A stretch of 64,000 bases of DNA from Caryophanales bacterium UBA7057 (GCA_002493865.1 DLAC01000010.1:1-64000); one strand, 5' to 3'; shown: positions 42,635 to 51,325, counted from the stretch's first letter. The notes: generated by a model from the letters alone, not told the origin. Numbers and translations are program-made.

Positions 42635-42742
42635 AATTCAATAAAATGAAGAGTACGGCAGCGACTGTCGGAATTTAAGCCTATGGAGAATAGAGGTTAC
42701 TCTATCAATGAAGTAGGAAACTTAGGAGAAGGCGACTAGGGC
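42635..42742 (+). mobile_element. IS605-type right-end / omega-RNA-like scaffold remnant
   Basis: After the tnpB fragment come segments typical of the 3' part of IS605 elements: GGCAGCGACTGTCGGAATTT, AAGCCTATGGAG, TCAATGAAGTAGGAAAC and GGCGACTAGGGCG. These form the conserved RNA (omega/reRNA) that guides TnpB in intact elements. The natural end is uncertain; I place it before the hairpin at 42743. It may still be transcribed, because there is no terminator between this and the preceding gene. Confidence 0.6.
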
Positions 42743-42768
42743 GAATGAAATTTATTTCATTCTTTTGT
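42743..42768 (+). terminator. Terminator after the TnpB/omega-RNA remnant
   Basis: GAATGAAAT (42743-42751) pairs with ATTTCATTC (42754-42762) across two T, followed by TTTTGTT. It would separate the Alg13-GtrA operon from the GtrB-like gene. Confidence 0.8.
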
Positions 42769-42849
42769 TCATATAAAAGTGTCAACGAGTAATTGCACTC
42801 TTATCAATTCTATGATTTTATGATATGATAACCTTGTCGGAGGGATAAC

Positions 42850-43800
42850 ATGAAAAAAATATCAATTGTAGTTCCATGTCACAATGAGGAAAGTTCTATT
42901 CCACTTTTTTATGAAGAAGTAAATAAAATTGCTGAGGATATGAAGAAAAAGGCAACCTTTGAGTTTATTTTTGTGAATGATGGTTCTAAGGATCAAACTC
43001 TAGAGGAATTAAGAAAACTATCAGAAAAAGATTCAAAAGTACGTTATATTTCTTTTTCTAGAAACTTTGGAAAAGAGTCTGCGATGTATGCAGGTCTAGA
43101 AGCATCTACTGGAGATTATGTAACGACGATGGATGCAGATTTACAAGATCCACCTAGTTTACTAAAAGAAATGTTTGATATTTTAGAAACTGGGGAATAT
43201 GATTGCGTTGCGACAAAGAGTACAAACCGTAAGGGTTATTCCTTTTTACGCAAAATTTTTACAAAGTGGTTTTATCAACTCATTGGAAAGATTTCGAATA
43301 TTGAAATGGTTCCTGGAGCACGTGATTTTCGATTGATGACAAGACAAATGATTGATGCTGTTTTATCTATGAAAGAATATAATCGTTATTCTAAAGGATT
43401 ATTTAGTTTTGTAGGATTTGAAACAAAATGGATTGATTTTGAATTAGAGGAGAGAGTTGCTGGGAAAACAAACTTTAATTTTGGAAAACTTTTTGCCTAT
43501 GCTTTAGAAGGAATTGTTGCTTTTTCAACAGCACCTTTAGTATTTGCAGCTTTAGTTGGAATGTTCTTCTGCTTAATTGCCGTGATTTTGATTATTATAA
43601 TCATTACAAAAACCCTGATTTGGGGAGACCCGGTTGGTGGGTGGCCAAGCATGGCGTGTATTATGTTCCTAGTAGGCGGAGTTCAGCTTTTTTGTACAGG
43701 AATTATAGGAGAATATTTGTCTAAAACTTATCTTGAAACTAAAAAAAGACCAATTTATATTATTAAAGAAACAGAGAAAAGTGAACGTAAGAGAAAGTAA
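42850..43800 (+). CDS. Bactoprenol glycosyltransferase, GtrB-like GT2
   Basis: The 316-residue protein is a DPM1/GtrB-type enzyme: ISIVVPCHNEESSI, FIFVNDGSKDQT, SRNFGKESAMYAGLEA, the metal motif MDADLQDPP, and DFRLMTRQM. Two C-terminal membrane helices (about residues 232-258 and 272-295) followed by a tail ending in ETKKRPIYII are typical of GtrB. It transfers glucose or a similar sugar from UDP-sugar to undecaprenyl phosphate, for flipping by a GtrA partner; a GtrA-like domain is encoded just upstream. CGGAGGG precedes the ATG. galE follows after 26 bases. Confidence 0.92.
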   Translation: MKKISIVVPCHNEESSIPLFYEEVNKIAEDMKKKATFEFIFVNDGSKDQTLEELRKLSEKDSKVRYISFSRNFGKESAMYAGLEASTGDYVTTMDADLQDPPSLLKEMFDILETGEYDCVATKSTNRKGYSFLRKIFTKWFYQLIGKISNIEMVPGARDFRLMTRQMIDAVLSMKEYNRYSKGLFSFVGFETKWIDFELEERVAGKTNFNFGKLFAYALEGIVAFSTAPLVFAALVGMFFCLIAVILIIIIITKTLIWGDPVGGWPSMACIMFLVGGVQLFCTGIIGEYLSKTYLETKKRPIYIIKETEKSERKRK

Positions 43801-43826
43801 ACTTTTCTTTTTTTGGAGGCTAATAT

Positions 43827-44828
43827 ATGAAAATATTAATTACTGGTGGATGTGGCTATATTGGTAGCCATACCGTTGTTGAATTATTACAGGACAACTA
43901 TGAAGTTGTAATTATTGATAATTTATCTAATTCTTTAAAAGAAGTGTTGACTTCTATTGAAACGATTACTAAGAAAAAGCCTATTTTTTATGAGGGAGAT
44001 GTTGCTGACTTTTCTCTTTTGAGAAAAATTTTTGGCGAGCATTCTTTTGATGCAGTCATTCATTTCGCAGGTTATAAAGCTGTGGGGGAATCTGTCCAAA
44101 AGCCTTTAATGTATTATGAAAACAATTTGGAGTCGACCTTACATTTATGTAAGGTAATGTCCGAATTTGGTTGTAAGAGGCTTGTTTTTTCTTCTTCTGC
44201 TACAGTCTATGGGAATCCTAAAAAGCTCCCTCTTACAGAAGATACTCCTCTTTCAACAACAAATCCTTATGGAACTACGAAATTAATGATTGAAAATATT
44301 TTAAGAGATGTATCGGCTTCTGATTCAGAGTGGAGTATTGCTTTACTTCGATACTTTAATCCAATTGGTGCTCATGATTCTGGATTGATTGGTGAAAATC
44401 CAAAAGGAATTCCCAATAATTTAATGCCTTACATTATTAAGGTTGCAATCGGAGAACTCCCACAGTTAAATATTTTTGGAAATGATTATGATACGAAGGA
44501 TGGAACGGGAGTGCGTGACTATATTCATGTCGTTGATTTAGCGCGTGGGCATATTTCGGCTTTAAAAAAAATCATGCATTCTAAAGGTATTGATGCGTAT
44601 AATTTGGGTACTGGAAAAGGGTATAGTGTATTAGAGCTTGTTCAAACCTTTGAAAAAGTCAATCATATTTCGATTCCTTATAAAATTGGACCTAGAAGAG
44701 CAGGTGATATTGCTGAGTGTTATGCAGATTGTAGTTATGCTAAAAAACAGTTAGGTTGGGAAGCAGAAAAAAATTTAGAAACGATGTGTAGAGATTCCTA
44801 TCATTATATTTCTAGGCTTGAAAAATAA
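43827..44828 (+). CDS. galE: UDP-glucose 4-epimerase
   Basis: This 333-residue extended SDR interconverts UDP-glucose and UDP-galactose using bound NAD. It has the Rossmann motif TGGCGYIGSHTVVELL at the start, VIIDNLSNS, IHFAGYKAVGES, the catalytic SSSATVYG and NPYGTTK (YxxxK), RYFNPIGAH, and GTGKGYSVLELV. Length and motif spacing fit bacterial GalE closely. It supplies UDP-galactose (or GalNAc) to the neighbouring transferases. It is in an operon with the GtrB-like gene, with GGAGG before the ATG. Confidence 0.97.
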   Translation: MKILITGGCGYIGSHTVVELLQDNYEVVIIDNLSNSLKEVLTSIETITKKKPIFYEGDVADFSLLRKIFGEHSFDAVIHFAGYKAVGESVQKPLMYYENNLESTLHLCKVMSEFGCKRLVFSSSATVYGNPKKLPLTEDTPLSTTNPYGTTKLMIENILRDVSASDSEWSIALLRYFNPIGAHDSGLIGENPKGIPNNLMPYIIKVAIGELPQLNIFGNDYDTKDGTGVRDYIHVVDLARGHISALKKIMHSKGIDAYNLGTGKGYSVLELVQTFEKVNHISIPYKIGPRRAGDIAECYADCSYAKKQLGWEAEKNLETMCRDSYHYISRLEK

Positions 44829-44880
44829 AGAAGTCTATGATTTTTTCCTCTTATAATCCATTTTAATATTGTGGTTTCAT

Positions 44881-44909
44881 TTGACAAAACAAGCCAAAAT
44901 GTGTATAAT
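44881..44909 (+). promoter_or_regulatory. Consensus SigA promoter of the ankyrin gene
   Basis: TTGACA (44881-44886) and TATAAT (44904-44909) are perfect hexamers with a 17-base spacer, 34 bases before the ATG at 44943. Confidence 0.88.
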
Positions 44910-44942
44910 ATTGAACTATCCCGTGTATAAGAGGTGTTATAG

Positions 44943-45638
44943 ATGTTTTATGATGAAGCCAAAGCCATTGAGGCTGTTCAAAAAGACCCATCATTGGTTT
45001 TTGAACTGATTAGAGAGGGTCATACAGAACTCGTTGACAAAGTGCTTAAAAAGAAAATCGTGGATATTAACACTTGCGATGATGCAGGTAATAGTATTTT
45101 GATTCGATTACTCAAACATGGTGATTATGAATTAGTACTTCACCATATGGGAAATAAAGATTGGGATGTTAACCATCAAAACTTAGTGGGTAATACATTC
45201 GCCCATTTTCTAGTTTCTATCAACTATGTGAATGTAGTCGAAATCATAGCCAAACTAAAGAAGAATAAAAAATTTCTTCCCAATATTAAGAATAATAAGG
45301 GAGAAACCATTTTAGATAAGTCAATTAATGACCATTATATCTATACAACAGTAAAAATTCTAGAAGATGAGAGATTTAATAATATCGATGTCGTATCTTT
45401 TAAAAATTTGTATGATACTTATATTAAAAGCAATAAATACGGGAAATATTCAAAGCTTACAAATTTAGAAATGATTATGGACAATCTAGAAGAAAAGTCA
45501 TTACTTCCAAGAATGGAAAAACTGGTGGCATTCATTAGAAATAACTTTGATGTTATCAAAGATGAGGTATTAACCAATCAAAAATTTACTTGTATGGATA
45601 GTATCATTAACAACGTATTAAAAGAAAGTAACGCTTAA
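44943..45638 (+). CDS. Ankyrin-repeat-like protein
   Basis: The 231-residue protein has no signal peptide or membrane helix. Residues about 40-135 look like two to three ankyrin repeats: DINTCDDAGNSILIRLLKHG, DVNHQNLVGNTFAHFLVSIN and PNIKNNKGETILDKSINDH, each with the G-x-(T/S)-x-(L/F) turn. The C-terminal part is helical and has no known motif. Such small ankyrin proteins bind other proteins; the partner is unknown. It has the best promoter in the window and its own terminator, so it is an independently and probably strongly expressed gene. Confidence 0.75.
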   Translation: MFYDEAKAIEAVQKDPSLVFELIREGHTELVDKVLKKKIVDINTCDDAGNSILIRLLKHGDYELVLHHMGNKDWDVNHQNLVGNTFAHFLVSINYVNVVEIIAKLKKNKKFLPNIKNNKGETILDKSINDHYIYTTVKILEDERFNNIDVVSFKNLYDTYIKSNKYGKYSKLTNLEMIMDNLEEKSLLPRMEKLVAFIRNNFDVIKDEVLTNQKFTCMDSIINNVLKESNA

Positions 45639-45652
45639 TGCGTTATTTTTTT
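45630..45652 (+). terminator. Terminator of the ankyrin gene
   Basis: AACGC (45630-45634) pairs with GCGTT (45640-45644), followed by a T run; it overlaps the stop codon. Confidence 0.82.
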
Positions 45653-45726
45653 GAATTTATTGATAAATTGCTGGTTAATTTCACTCAAATGTGATATAAT
45701 AGGGATATTTTTAGAGGGGGATTCTA

Positions 45727-46737
45727 GTGAAGGATGTAAGCGTTATTGTACCAATTTATAATAAAGAAGCTTTTTTGGATCAATCCTTAAATAGTTTATT
45801 AAACGGAGTAGGTAAAGATTCAGAAATCCTATTAATTGATGATCATTCTACGGATCGGAGTTTTTCTATTGCCGAAGATTTCGCTAAGAGGGATTCTCGA
45901 ATTCGACTTTTAAGAAATAAAGTAAATCGTGGTGTTTCCTATGCAAGAAACAAAGGAATCAAGGAAGCAAAAGGAAAATATATTGGATTTTTTGATGCTG
46001 ATGATCAGGTCGATTATGGATTTTATGATAAATTGTGCCAGAGTGCTGCTTCCATAGATATAGCCCCTGATATTGTTGTTGGTGGATTCAATTGTATTGA
46101 TGTGAATCATCTCGAAATTGTCTTTCCTACTTTGTCTATCTTAGTTGATGGAGTTCCTTTTTCTCTTCAACGAAGAAAATTTGCATCTGGTGAAACGTTT
46201 TCTTGCTGTAACAAGATCTATCATCGAGACTTTTTAGAGCAAAAATATTTTCCTGATTTTAGCAAGGAAGATATCTATTTTCATTATTGGACCATGAAGA
46301 CTGCTAGTAAAGTTTTAGAACATAGGGAAACCCAGTATTACTATCATCCACAGGAAGATGGAAGAAATTTTTCTTATTACAATCTTCCGAATGGGGATTT
46401 TTATAGTTTTGTAGAAGGTTATCAATGGCTACAACAAAAAATTGGAAATGATCAGTATTATCTTTCCTCTTTTCATAAGGCAGTTGAGCAAGCTTTTTAT
46501 GGTTATATTCAATCCATTACTAGTTGGCATATATCTTTTGATGATCAAGTAGATTTAATTGGAACGATGATTGATTACTGTACAAGAGTTCATCATATGG
46601 ATTTAAGTCATTTAGATGTTGTCAGTTTAAATTACTATAAATTCTATCAGAAAAAATACTCGGAAACTTCACTAGAAGATTTAACAAAAAAACTAAATCG
46701 TCTTTCTTTCAATTATCCAAGACGAAAGAGGAGATAA
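45727..46737 (+). CDS. Glycosyltransferase family 2, first of a tandem pair
   Basis: The 336-residue GT2 protein has VSVIVPIYNKEAFLDQSLNS, ILLIDDHSTDRS, NRGVSYARNKGI and the metal motif GFFDADDQVD. After the catalytic domain (about residues 1-210, with SCCNKIYHRDF and KEDIYFHYW) it has a helical C-terminal part of about 120 residues. It is paralogous to the next gene. It starts with GTG, preceded by AGAGGGGGA, with a TATAAT box at 45695-45700. The product likely works on a surface glycan; no membrane anchor is seen. Confidence 0.87.
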   Translation: MKDVSVIVPIYNKEAFLDQSLNSLLNGVGKDSEILLIDDHSTDRSFSIAEDFAKRDSRIRLLRNKVNRGVSYARNKGIKEAKGKYIGFFDADDQVDYGFYDKLCQSAASIDIAPDIVVGGFNCIDVNHLEIVFPTLSILVDGVPFSLQRRKFASGETFSCCNKIYHRDFLEQKYFPDFSKEDIYFHYWTMKTASKVLEHRETQYYYHPQEDGRNFSYYNLPNGDFYSFVEGYQWLQQKIGNDQYYLSSFHKAVEQAFYGYIQSITSWHISFDDQVDLIGTMIDYCTRVHHMDLSHLDVVSLNYYKFYQKKYSETSLEDLTKKLNRLSFNYPRRKRR

Positions 46738-46850
46738 AAAATTTGTATGGTTCAATGAAGCAATACATCATGAGGTGTTAGTTCAAATAGATATATTATT
46801 CATTAAAAATTATTTATACTATTATAAGAATGTTTTAGGAGGTGGTAACA

Positions 46851-47900
46851 GTGAAGAAAGTGAGTGTAGTTGTACCAGTTTATAATAAACAACCATATTT
46901 AAAAGAATCATTAGAGAGTCTACTTTCTGATTCCTCTGAAAATATAGAATTTTTACTAATTGATGATGCATCTACAGATGGTAGCCTTTCTATATTGGAG
47001 AATGCCTCTAAAAATGATTCTAGAGTTCGTATTTTAAAAAATTCATCAAATTTAGGAGTTAGTTCTACTAGAAATAGGGGAATTTGTGAAGCAAAGGGCG
47101 AGTATATTGGTTTTTTTGATGCCGATGATATTGTAAGCTCAGGTTTTTATCAAACTTTGTATCAGACTGCAACTCATTATAGAAAACGTCCAGATATGGT
47201 TGTTGGGAATCTAACTATCTATGGTGGACTTTCAACGTATTTATTGGGAAAGCAATCTTATACAAATACTCAAGTGGAAATTCCGAATGTGTTACAACCG
47301 TATCTTCCATTTTCTCTACAACGACATCAATTTTTTACGAAAGAAGTGCCTTCTTGTTGTAATAAAATTTACCATCGTAACTTTTTAAAAGAAAGAAGGT
47401 TCCCAGATTATATCAAAGAAGATGTTTATTTTCATAGTTGGGTAAGTCATGATGCCAAGCGTGTGGTAGAAGATAGAAGTGTTAATTATTATTACTGTGT
47501 CAACCATAGTGAGCGAGATAATTCTGCTTTTAAGCATCCATGTGGAGATTTTATTGAACTGATTGATGCTTATTATTGGAGTCTTCTAAAAATAGGAGAT
47601 TCTCCATTATTAGTAGATGCACTTAAGAAGTTTCAATGTCAAATTTTAGAATCATTTTTACATCAATGTGTTTGTTGGGAAATACCATATCCTGAAAAGG
47701 TTAAATTAATTGGAACTGTTTATGATTACTGTGTTCATCTTGATCCAGAATTTCAAAGTACAACTACAGATTTATCTTTGAAAATTATTGAAATGTATCA
47801 ACAGTATCTAGTAGCAAATCAAAATCCAACTGATGATATCAGAAAAATAGAAAAAAGATTATCTGTATTATCAAAAATATATCCTAGATGTAGATCATAA
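46851..47900 (+). CDS. Glycosyltransferase family 2, second of a tandem pair
   Basis: The 349-residue protein has the same architecture as its neighbour: VSVVVPVYNKQPYLKESLES, LLIDDASTDGS, NLGVSSTRNRGI, GFFDADDIV, SCCNKIYHRNF, KEDVYFHSW and a similar helical C-terminus. The two genes share the unusual Cys-Cys pair. I start it at the GTG at 46851, which has AGGAGG 8 bases upstream; a GTG 9 bases earlier overlaps that site. Both copies look intact, with diverged acceptor regions, so they probably add different residues. 104 bases separate the two genes. Confidence 0.87.
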   Translation: MKKVSVVVPVYNKQPYLKESLESLLSDSSENIEFLLIDDASTDGSLSILENASKNDSRVRILKNSSNLGVSSTRNRGICEAKGEYIGFFDADDIVSSGFYQTLYQTATHYRKRPDMVVGNLTIYGGLSTYLLGKQSYTNTQVEIPNVLQPYLPFSLQRHQFFTKEVPSCCNKIYHRNFLKERRFPDYIKEDVYFHSWVSHDAKRVVEDRSVNYYYCVNHSERDNSAFKHPCGDFIELIDAYYWSLLKIGDSPLLVDALKKFQCQILESFLHQCVCWEIPYPEKVKLIGTVYDYCVHLDPEFQSTTTDLSLKIIEMYQQYLVANQNPTDDIRKIEKRLSVLSKIYPRCRS

Positions 47901-47995
47901 AACTTATGAGAAGTGGATTGAAATTTTCTGTGGTAATTTGTTTCATGTCAATCTAAATGGTGATATAATTGGAAAAGAAAAAGGAAGTGATTGTG

Positions 47996-49408
47996 ATGCA
48001 ATTACCAAATTATAAAGAAGCAAGAAGTCGTAAAAAACAGCAAATTCAGAAGGAAGAGTATAAAAAAGATGAAAGTTTTGGGCAATTAGGAAAAGGGAAG
48101 ACATATTATGTAAAGACTTATGGCTGTCAAATGAATGAGCATGATAGTGAGAATATTAAAGCGATGCTTGAAGAACTTGGATTTATTGAAAGTTTAGAAA
48201 TGGAAGCATCTGATTTAGTGATTTTAAATACTTGTTCTATCCGTGAGAATGCACATAATAAAGCCTTTGGAATGCTTGGTAGATTAAAACATTTAAAAGA
48301 GACTAGGAAAGATCTCATTCTTGGGCTATGTGGATGTATGGCTCAAGAAGAGGGAGTTGTAGATGAGATTCTACATAAATATCGTCAAGTAGATTTTGTT
48401 TTTGGAACTCACAATTTGCACCGTCTTCCATATATTCTTAAAAAACATATGGATAGTAATCAGCAGGAAATAGAGGTACTCAGTGTTGAGGGGAATTTAA
48501 TTGAGGGTATGCCTGTCAAAAGAGCAAGCAAGCATAAGGCATTTGTGAACATTATGTATGGTTGTGATAAATTCTGTACGTATTGTATTGTTCCTTATAC
48601 AAGGGGAAAGCAAAGAAGTCGTAAAAAGGAAGATATTTTAAAAGAAGTAGAAGAACTTGTGTCTTCAGGATACAAAGAGGTTACTCTTTTGGGTCAAAAT
48701 GTAAATGCCTATGGAAAAGACACAGATAGTGATTATTCTATGGCAAACTTATTGGAAGATGTTGCCAAAACCAATATTCCTCGTGTTCGTTTTATGACGA
48801 GTCATCCTTGGGATTTTACAGATCAAATGATTGAAATCATTGCCAAGTATCCAAACATTATGCCATCGATTCATTTGCCAGTGCAGTCTGGAAGTAGTCG
48901 TATTTTAAAATTAATGGGTCGTCGCTATACGAAAGAAGAATATATAAAATTATTTGATAAAATGAAGGAAAAGATTCCGAATGTTAGCATTTCAACAGAT
49001 ATTATTGTTGGTTTTCCTGGAGAAACAGAAGAAGACTTTAAAGAAACTTTGGAATTAGCGGAGTACTGTAAATATGACAATGCCTTTACATTTATTTATT
49101 CCCCTCGTGAAAATACAGCCGCTTGTCGATTACAGGATGATACACCATTACAGGAAAAAGAAAAACGACTCTATCGTCTTAATTCTATTGTCAATCAATA
49201 TTTCTTAGAAAATAATCAAAAGATGATTGGAAAAACGGTTCCAGTATTAGTAGAAGGACACAACGAGAATGGAAAGACAGAGCTTTATGGATATACAGAT
49301 AATAATAAGTTAATTAATTTTGATGGAGATGACTCTTTGATTGGAACAATTATTCCTGTTGAAGTAGTAGATGCAAAAACTTGGAGTTTAGATGGAAAAA
49401 TCGTTTAG
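47996..49408 (+). CDS. miaB: tRNA-2-methylthio-N6-dimethylallyladenosine synthase MiaB
   Basis: MiaB adds a methylthio group to i6A37 of tRNAs using two [4Fe-4S] clusters and SAM. The product has the N-terminal cluster cysteines in TYGCQMNEHDSE, NTCSIRENA and LCGCMAQ, the radical-SAM CDKFCTYC motif followed by IVPYTRGKQRSR, and a C-terminal TRAM domain (GKTVPVLVEG...). I use the ATG at 47996 with AAGGA upstream; the longer frame starts inside a TATAAT box (47964-47969). It overlaps the ricA-like gene by 17 bases; this order matches the Bacillus miaB-ricA-cotE region. Confidence 0.95.
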   Translation: MQLPNYKEARSRKKQQIQKEEYKKDESFGQLGKGKTYYVKTYGCQMNEHDSENIKAMLEELGFIESLEMEASDLVILNTCSIRENAHNKAFGMLGRLKHLKETRKDLILGLCGCMAQEEGVVDEILHKYRQVDFVFGTHNLHRLPYILKKHMDSNQQEIEVLSVEGNLIEGMPVKRASKHKAFVNIMYGCDKFCTYCIVPYTRGKQRSRKKEDILKEVEELVSSGYKEVTLLGQNVNAYGKDTDSDYSMANLLEDVAKTNIPRVRFMTSHPWDFTDQMIEIIAKYPNIMPSIHLPVQSGSSRILKLMGRRYTKEEYIKLFDKMKEKIPNVSISTDIIVGFPGETEEDFKETLELAEYCKYDNAFTFIYSPRENTAACRLQDDTPLQEKEKRLYRLNSIVNQYFLENNQKMIGKTVPVLVEGHNENGKTELYGYTDNNKLINFDGDDSLIGTIIPVEVVDAKTWSLDGKIV

Positions 49409-49733
49409 TCAGGAAATCCCAAAGAAAGTTCAGGAGATTGTAGATTTTATCAAATCCTCTGAAGAGTATCAAAAATATCTCTACTTAGAGAATAAAATGA
49501 AAAGTCATCCCATCATTCCAAAAACAATTGAGGAAATTAAAAAACTTCAAAAAGAGGCTGTACAAAAAGAAAGCCAGGAATTAGATATTACATCTATTGA
49601 ACAAAGGCTTTCTTCTTTGGAAAAAGAGTTAAAAGATATTCCTCTATATCAAGATTTTCTTTATCAACAGGAAAATTTAGATCATTTATTTACCTATATT
49701 AAAGATACAATTGAACAATTATTTCAGTTTTAA
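49392..49733 (+). CDS. YlbF/YmcA family protein, RicA-like
   Basis: The 113-residue, all-helical protein belongs by pattern to the YlbF/YmcA family: an N-terminal helix (VQEIVDFIKSSEEYQKYLYLE), a middle charged helix (TIEEIKKLQKEA) and a C-terminal helix ending in LFTYIKDTIEQLF. In Bacillus subtilis RicA lies directly after miaB and, with RicF and RicT, controls mRNA processing by RNase Y and sporulation. This protein contains no cysteine, so it cannot supply ligands for the iron-sulfur clusters described for the Ric complex. It overlaps miaB by 17 bases. Confidence 0.82.
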   Translation: MEKSFSQEIPKKVQEIVDFIKSSEEYQKYLYLENKMKSHPIIPKTIEEIKKLQKEAVQKESQELDITSIEQRLSSLEKELKDIPLYQDFLYQQENLDHLFTYIKDTIEQLFQF

Positions 49734-49734
49734 A

Positions 49735-49763
49735 AATGATTCCAAAAACGGAATTGTTTTTTT
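49735..49763 (+). terminator. Terminator of miaB-ricA-like operon
   Basis: GATTCC (49738-49743) pairs with GGAATT (49750-49755) around a 6-base loop, followed by GTTTTTTTC. Confidence 0.75.
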
Positions 49764-49790
49764 CTTTATAGCAACAAAACCATTCTTTTG

Positions 49791-49799
49791 CATAAATTA
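49791..49799 (+). promoter_or_regulatory. Mother-cell sigma -10-like box before cotE
   Basis: CATAAATTA fits CATAnnnTA (SigK -10). It ends 18 bases before the ATG at 49818. AACA about 15 bases upstream could be a weak -35. cotE has SigE and SigK promoters in Bacillus subtilis. Confidence 0.42.
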
Positions 49800-49817
49800 A
49801 ATTAGAGGAGGGATATT

Positions 49818-50363
49818 ATGGCAAAATCAAGAGAAATTGTTACAAAAGCAGTCGTTGGGAAGGGAAAGAAAACATTTGTGACGACAGATGTAATTACCCC
49901 AGAAATTATGCCTACAACTATCCTTGGTGCTTGGATTATCAATCATAACTTTTCTGGAAGAAAGAATGGAGATAAGGTAGCAATTACCGGTAGTTACGAT
50001 GTCAATATCTGGTATTCTTGTATGAACGATAGCAAAACAGAGGTTGTAAAGAAAAGTGTTCAATATAATGAAAATGTTACAGTTCCAAAGAAAAATGAAG
50101 CTTCACTTTCTGATGAAGAAGTGGTTATCCGTAGTTTGAAACAGCCAACTTGTACGCGTGCTGAGATTATTGACGGGAAAATAGAATTTACAGTAGAAAA
50201 AGAGTTAGGAATCGAATTAGTTGGAGATACAAAAGTAAAAATTAGTTATGAAGAAGAAGAGGATCCATGGGAAGATATCGAGGATGATCAAACAGAAATA
50301 GAATTAGAACAGGCGGAACAGCAAATAGATAATGAAATCCAAGAAGAATTTCTAGATGAATAA
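49818..50363 (+). CDS. cotE: Spore outer coat morphogenetic protein CotE
   Basis: CotE directs assembly of the outer spore coat in the mother cell. The 181-residue length equals the Bacillus subtilis protein as I remember it. Matching segments are REIVTKAVVGKGKK, TILGAWIINHNF, GSYDVNIWYSCMNDSKTEVV and SLKQPTCTRAEI, and the very acidic C-terminal tail after a WEDIEDD segment is also typical. It sits directly after miaB and the ricA-like gene, as in Bacillus, and ends in its own terminator. This is the strongest lineage marker in the window: a Bacilli-type coat in a spore former. Confidence 0.93.
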   Translation: MAKSREIVTKAVVGKGKKTFVTTDVITPEIMPTTILGAWIINHNFSGRKNGDKVAITGSYDVNIWYSCMNDSKTEVVKKSVQYNENVTVPKKNEASLSDEEVVIRSLKQPTCTRAEIIDGKIEFTVEKELGIELVGDTKVKISYEEEEDPWEDIEDDQTEIELEQAEQQIDNEIQEEFLDE

Positions 50364-50391
50364 AGTATCGTTATGGTACTTTATTTTTTTG
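50360..50391 (+). terminator. Terminator of cotE
   Basis: ATAAAGTA (50360-50367) pairs with TACTTTAT (50377-50384), followed by a T run; it overlaps the cotE stop codon. Confidence 0.85.
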
Positions 50392-50443
50392 TATTCTATT
50401 GGTTTTAGTGTTAAAATAAGTACATAGTAGGTGAGGTGTAAAA

Positions 50444-51292
50444 ATGAGTCGTAAAACAGAAAAAAATATAAAGATTGCTATTGTAATATTAATAATAATA
50501 TTAATAGGATTTTTAGTTTTTATTTTAGTAGATAGCTTCTTATCAGAAAATAACAAAGAAAAAGATAAACCAATATTCTCAAATAATCCTATTTCATCAC
50601 CAATGCAAAATCAGGAAGCAAACGAACCAGAAGAGCAGGAAATTGAAATCTCTATGGAGTTGGCGGAGAAACTTTATAATATGCTTTATGAACCAATGGA
50701 TTGTGGAAGTAGATTATTCTCTCATTATGGTAGTGACAAGATAGTTCCAAATGATTTTAGTAACTTAGAAAAAAATTTTATTGTAGTTATGAATCTAAAT
50801 AAAGAAAGGGTTCTACATCAGAATCCAAAATATACAAAAGAGGAAATTATTGAAACAAAGAATCGTATTTTTGGTAAAGAAGCCACGTTCGAAATTATAA
50901 ATAGCAATAGTTGTTATCACTTTCATTTGGGAGAGGATGGAAATTACACCGTCGAATGGCAATGCGGTGGAGATATGTGTAGTCCATTAACTCTTACAAA
51001 ACTTTCAAAGGCTGTACAGAAAGGGAATAAAATATATATAGACCAAATGGTAATTTTTAGTTTGACAGGTGAATCTGGTGAAAGTGATGAGAATACAGCT
51101 TATTATTACCAAGACTATAATAGAACAAAGCTGCTTGGAAAAAAAGAATTTATAGATTCATATGATTATATGATTAATTCTGATAAACTCGATTGGAATC
51201 AATATGAAAATCAAGCAAGTATTTATCAATATACTTATCAAGATAATAATGATGGAACTTATACATTTATTCAAATAGAAAAAATTAAATAA
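50444..51292 (+). CDS. Membrane-anchored unknown protein, copy 1 of module
   Basis: The 282-residue protein has a basic N-terminus and one membrane helix (about residues 10-32), then an acidic, low-complexity linker and a folded outer domain from about residue 65. It has no lipobox. The outer domain has cysteines at PMDCG, NSNSC, EWQCGG and DMCSP, matched by DCG, EC, YCSGG and MCTP in the second copy, so two disulfide bonds are likely. The closing part (YYYQDYNR...WNQYENQASIYQYTYQDNNDGTYTFIQIEKI) is also shared. I do not know the family. It comes after the cotE terminator and is separated by a hairpin from the fibre-like gene. AGGTGAGG precedes the ATG. Confidence 0.8.
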   Translation: MSRKTEKNIKIAIVILIIILIGFLVFILVDSFLSENNKEKDKPIFSNNPISSPMQNQEANEPEEQEIEISMELAEKLYNMLYEPMDCGSRLFSHYGSDKIVPNDFSNLEKNFIVVMNLNKERVLHQNPKYTKEEIIETKNRIFGKEATFEIINSNSCYHFHLGEDGNYTVEWQCGGDMCSPLTLTKLSKAVQKGNKIYIDQMVIFSLTGESGESDENTAYYYQDYNRTKLLGKKEFIDSYDYMINSDKLDWNQYENQASIYQYTYQDNNDGTYTFIQIEKIK

Positions 51293-51293
51293 C

Positions 51294-51325
51294 AAGGACT
51301 TCAGTTTAAACTGTAGCCCTTTTTG
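51294..51325 (+). terminator. Terminator-like hairpin inside module copy 1
   Basis: AAGGACTTCAGTTT folds against AAACTGTAGCCCTT with mismatches, centred on the palindrome CAGTTTAAACTG, followed by TTTTTG. It lies between the anchored protein and the fibre-like gene, so the two may be transcribed separately. Confidence 0.55.

Noticed and set aside
47969..47995. Longer N-terminus of MiaB
   Set aside because: The first codons overlap a TATAAT box, and AAGGA sits before the ATG at 47996.
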